DNA of 64,000 nucleotides from Pantoea eucalypti (GTDB taxonomy: Bacteria; Pseudomonadota; Gammaproteobacteria; Enterobacterales; Enterobacteriaceae), in assembly GCF_009646115.1 (NCBI RefSeq), contig NZ_CP045720.1, positions 1,488,001-1,552,000 on the forward strand. Direction: 5' to 3'. Of this stretch, positions 62,095 through 64,000 are shown piece after piece; the stretch's first letter is position 1; each line of letters opens with the position of its first letter. The notes beneath the pieces were generated by a model. It saw only the letters and a list, made by a program, of their open reading frames with translations, was not told the origin of the DNA and did no database searches. Made by a program: the position numbers and the translations under genes.

Positions 62095-62130
62095 AGCAAA
62101 AAGCCCGCTTAGTTTCCTAAGCAGGCTTTT
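62095..62130 (-). terminator. Terminator of the tRNA-Asn transcript
   Basis: A 12-bp stem with one wobble (62101-62112 with 62117-62128) and a 4-base loop; T residues follow on the minus strand. Confidence 0.85.
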
Positions 62131-62136
62131 CTAATT

Positions 62137-62212
62137 TGGCTCCTCTGACTGGACTCGAACCAGTGACATACGGATTAACAGTCCGCCGTTCTACCGACTG
62201 AACTACAGAGGA
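62137..62212 (-). tRNA. tRNA-Asn (anticodon GTT)
   Basis: 76 bases including an encoded CCA end. The acceptor stem TCCTCTG pairs with CAGAGGA, the T loop reads GGTTCGAGTCC, and the anticodon loop CTGTTAA gives GTT at 62177-62179. Complete cloverleaf. Confidence 0.97.
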
Positions 62213-62230
62213 ATCGTTTGAACGGGGCGC

Positions 62231-62259
62231 ATAGTAACGGCCACGCCGGAGCATGTCAA
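62231..62259 (-). promoter_or_regulatory. tRNA-Asn promoter
   Basis: On the minus strand a perfect TTGACA (62259-62254), a 17-base spacer and TACTAT (62236-62231), followed by a GC-rich discriminator GCGCCCC, the pattern of stringently controlled stable-RNA promoters. Confidence 0.85.
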
Positions 62260-62544
62260 AGCTCTTTTTAATAAATTCGCGCGACTGCTGAAATAGTCGC
62301 CACTATCGCGTGTTATGCCGTGACAGAACGCGCTGCATAGAGCATTCATGCGGAAAAAGAGGCACGGAAAACTGAGGTGTTTATGAGGTGTTCTGATGGT
62401 GCAAAGCGCTTGTCAGACTGCTGTGCGCATGATTTAAGCGGATAGTTTTTTACGGCCGTCACAAAGTCTCTATTCTCGCTTTGTCAGCAACAGAAACGAA
62501 ACGTAGATTTCATTTCAATCCTGAACAGAATATACGGAGTTGAC
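62260..62544. other. Intergenic region before the Gfo/Idh/MocA gene
   Basis: Part of a 332-base gap between tRNA-Asn and the oxidoreductase gene; the tRNA promoter occupies the left end. It should carry the promoter of the oxidoreductase gene, but none was placed with confidence. No repeat copied from the tRNA was noticed. Confidence 0.5.
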
Positions 62545-63666
62545 ATGAACAAAGTCAGAATCGGCATGATCGGCAGCGGCTATATCGGGCGTTGCCACGC
62601 CATTGCCTACGCCCAGGCACCCACCGTCTTCGCGCTGAAAGGCGAAATCGTGCGGGAGATGCTGGCCGAAGTGAATCCTGAGCTGGCGGCCCGACAGGCA
62701 GCAACCTTTGGTTTTGCGCGTTCAACCGGCGACTGGCGCGCGCTGGTCAGCGATCCGGCGATTGATGTGGTGGATATCTGCGCGCCTAACTTCCTGCACA
62801 AAGAGATGGCGCTGGAGGCGATTCGCCACGGCAAACATGTCTATTCAGAAAAGCCGCTGTCGCTGAGCGTGGCGGACGCGCAGGAGATGGTCGCGGCGGC
62901 TGAAGCCGCAGGGGTAAAAACGCTGGTCGGCTTTAACTATATGAAAAACCCCACCAGCCAGCTGGCAAAAGAGATCATTGCCAATGGCGAAATTGGGGAT
63001 GTGGTGCATTTCTACGGCACCCACAACGAAGATTACCTCGCCAGACCGGAAACCCCGCTCGACTGGCACTGTCAGAAAGCGCTGGCCGGTCTGGGTGCGC
63101 TGGGCGATCTGGCGGCGCACATCGTCAATATGGCGCACTACCTGGTCGGTGACATTGCAGAGGTCAGCGGCGACATGATGACGGTAATTACCTCACGGCC
63201 CGACCCGAAAGCACCTGAACGGCAGTTACCGGTTGAAAACGAGGATCAGGCCAGCGCGCTGCTGCGCTTCTCGAATGGCGCACATGGCGTGATTGAAACC
63301 TCACGCATCGCCTGTGGCGCAAAAATGGGGCTGACCTACGTCGTCACCGGCACCAAAGGCACACTGCGGTATACCCAGGAGCGTATGGCCGAGCTTGAAC
63401 TTTATCTGCATGACGATCCCGCCGGGCGTCAGGGATTTAAAACCATCCTCACCGGGCCGGCACATCCTGATTACGCGAACTTCTGTGTTTCAGCCGGGCA
63501 CGGCATCGGATTTAACGATCAAAAAACGGTGGAAATCCGCGATCTGATCAACGGTATCGCGGCGGGTGATCGCATGTGGCCAGATTTCGCAGAGGGATTG
63601 CAGGTGCAGAAAGTCCTGGAAGCGATTGCGCACTCCGCAGAGCAGCGTCGCTGGATCGAGGTGTAA
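62545..63666 (+). CDS. Gfo/Idh/MocA-family NAD(P)-dependent oxidoreductase
   Basis: 373 residues. NAD loop GMIGSGYIGRCHAIAY near residue 7; the family signature EKPLSLSV near 98 carries the lysine used in catalysis; GLGALGDLAAHIVNM near 185 supplies the conserved Asp and His. These enzymes oxidise or reduce cyclic sugars and inositols; substrate not evident. CGGAG precedes the ATG. Monocistronic, with a hairpin after the stop. Confidence 0.92.
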   Translation: MNKVRIGMIGSGYIGRCHAIAYAQAPTVFALKGEIVREMLAEVNPELAARQAATFGFARSTGDWRALVSDPAIDVVDICAPNFLHKEMALEAIRHGKHVYSEKPLSLSVADAQEMVAAAEAAGVKTLVGFNYMKNPTSQLAKEIIANGEIGDVVHFYGTHNEDYLARPETPLDWHCQKALAGLGALGDLAAHIVNMAHYLVGDIAEVSGDMMTVITSRPDPKAPERQLPVENEDQASALLRFSNGAHGVIETSRIACGAKMGLTYVVTGTKGTLRYTQERMAELELYLHDDPAGRQGFKTILTGPAHPDYANFCVSAGHGIGFNDQKTVEIRDLINGIAAGDRMWPDFAEGLQVQKVLEAIAHSAEQRRWIEV

Positions 63667-63719
63667 TGCAGCGTCACAGGTGAGAGGAGATTGCCGCTGC
63701 GGTAATGAATGCCGTCGGG

Positions 63720-63748
63720 CAGGGCGGGAACCTGGGTTTCCCGCCCTG
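63720..63748. terminator. Hairpin between convergent genes
   Basis: A perfect 11-bp stem (63720-63730 with 63738-63748) without a clear T-run, between the oxidoreductase and the minus-strand GT8 gene. Probable two-way transcript end. Confidence 0.55.
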
Positions 63749-63754
63749 ACGTAA

Positions 63755-64000
63755 TCAGATCAAGCCGCTTTTTTCCCACCACAGCTTGTCCAGCGCATAG
63801 AACCGATCACGCTGGCTCTCCGGCTGATTGAGATCGCGTTTCCACGGCTTCGCCAGAATATAGTGCAGGTTCTTCACCTCATCATCCTGCCAGAGGCCAC
63901 GGTGCTGGAAGGGCAGCGTTTTTAACGCATTGTAGATATAAGAGAGCGGTTTCCAGCGTTCCGCGAACACTTCATTCAGCAGATCCTGTTCAGAGAAAGG
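63755..64000 (-). CDS. C-terminal end of a GT8 family glycosyltransferase, truncated by window edge
   Basis: 82 codons are open from the window edge to the stop at 63755, reading FSEQDLLNEVFAERWKPL, then LPYQ-like hydrophobic residues, HYILAKPWKRDL and a basic tail. SEQDLLN and the HYxxxKPW block are typical of glycogenin/galactosyltransferase (GT8) enzymes, in which this region binds donor sugar and manganese. The N-terminus is outside the window, so the specific enzyme cannot be named. Confidence 0.6.
   Translation of the reverse strand, partial: PFSEQDLLNEVFAERWKPLSYIYNALKTLPFQHRGLWQDDEVKNLHYILAKPWKRDLNQPESQRDRFYALDKLWWEKSGLI

Noticed and set aside
61906..62136. tRNA-Asn as integration site of an island containing the Nudix gene
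   Set aside because: The AT-rich Nudix gene lies on the 3' side of the tRNA, but no integrase and no repeated copy of the tRNA 3' end was seen.

Overview
The window is chromosomal DNA from a member of the Enterobacterales, most likely the Erwiniaceae and probably Pantoea. The evidence is gene order and protein similarity recognised by eye; no search was run. Markers are gnd next to the his operon, yeeZ divergent from hisL, the sbcB-dacD-yeeA-yeeX block, puu (putrescine) genes, an ltnD-otnKCI-ygbN tetronate operon, katG and a tRNA-Asn. Housekeeping genes look moderately GC-rich. Two blocks (1-7800 and about 20.5-28.1 kb) are clearly AT-rich, and both encode glycan-assembly enzymes.

Layout. 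(a) 1-7783: the end of an O-antigen cluster of the ABC-transporter type: a Wzt tail, a 1.3-kaa methyltransferase/double glycosyltransferase, a HAD-like protein and two GT2 enzymes, closed by gnd (7980-9389). (b) 9425-12164, minus strand: an M14-like deacylase/desuccinylase, an amino-acid-binding protein and a YbaK-type deacylase. (c) 12279-19571, minus strand: the complete hisLGDCBHAFI operon with promoter, leader peptide and attenuator. (d) yeeZ, then a seven-gene AT-rich cassette (20877-28132) that looks like a lipid-linked-sugar synthesis, flipping and transfer pathway. It is the best candidate here for an undescribed system. (e) 28182-34179: a compact putrescine-utilisation cluster (puuB, puuR, puuD divergent from puuA and puuP). 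(f) 34229-40325: ygbI regulator divergent from ltnD-otnK-otnC-otnI-ygbN for four-carbon sugar acids. (g) 40386-45352: sbcB, dacD, yeeA, yeeX. (h) 45448-49840: an orphan LacI-like repressor, a ketopantoate-reductase-like protein, a PhnD-like protein and a luciferase-like monooxygenase. (i) 50276-54465: a two-gene RND efflux system. (j) katG with a candidate OxyR site. (k) 57022-60960, minus strand: the four-gene Anbu operon (ATP-grasp, alpha-E, transglutaminase, Anbu). (l) a Nudix hydrolase, tRNA-Asn, a Gfo/Idh/MocA oxidoreductase and the tail of a GT8 glycosyltransferase.

How genes work together. The O-antigen block and the seven-gene cassette both point to a variable cell surface. puuA, puuB and puuD supply steps of the gamma-glutamyl-putrescine route under PuuR, with PuuP for uptake; puuC and puuE are not in this window. 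LtnD, OtnK, OtnC, OtnI and YgbN form a self-contained catabolic route. The Anbu operon looks like a small amide-bond-forming and degrading pathway whose product is unknown. No CRISPR array, complete insertion sequence, integrase or rRNA gene was seen.
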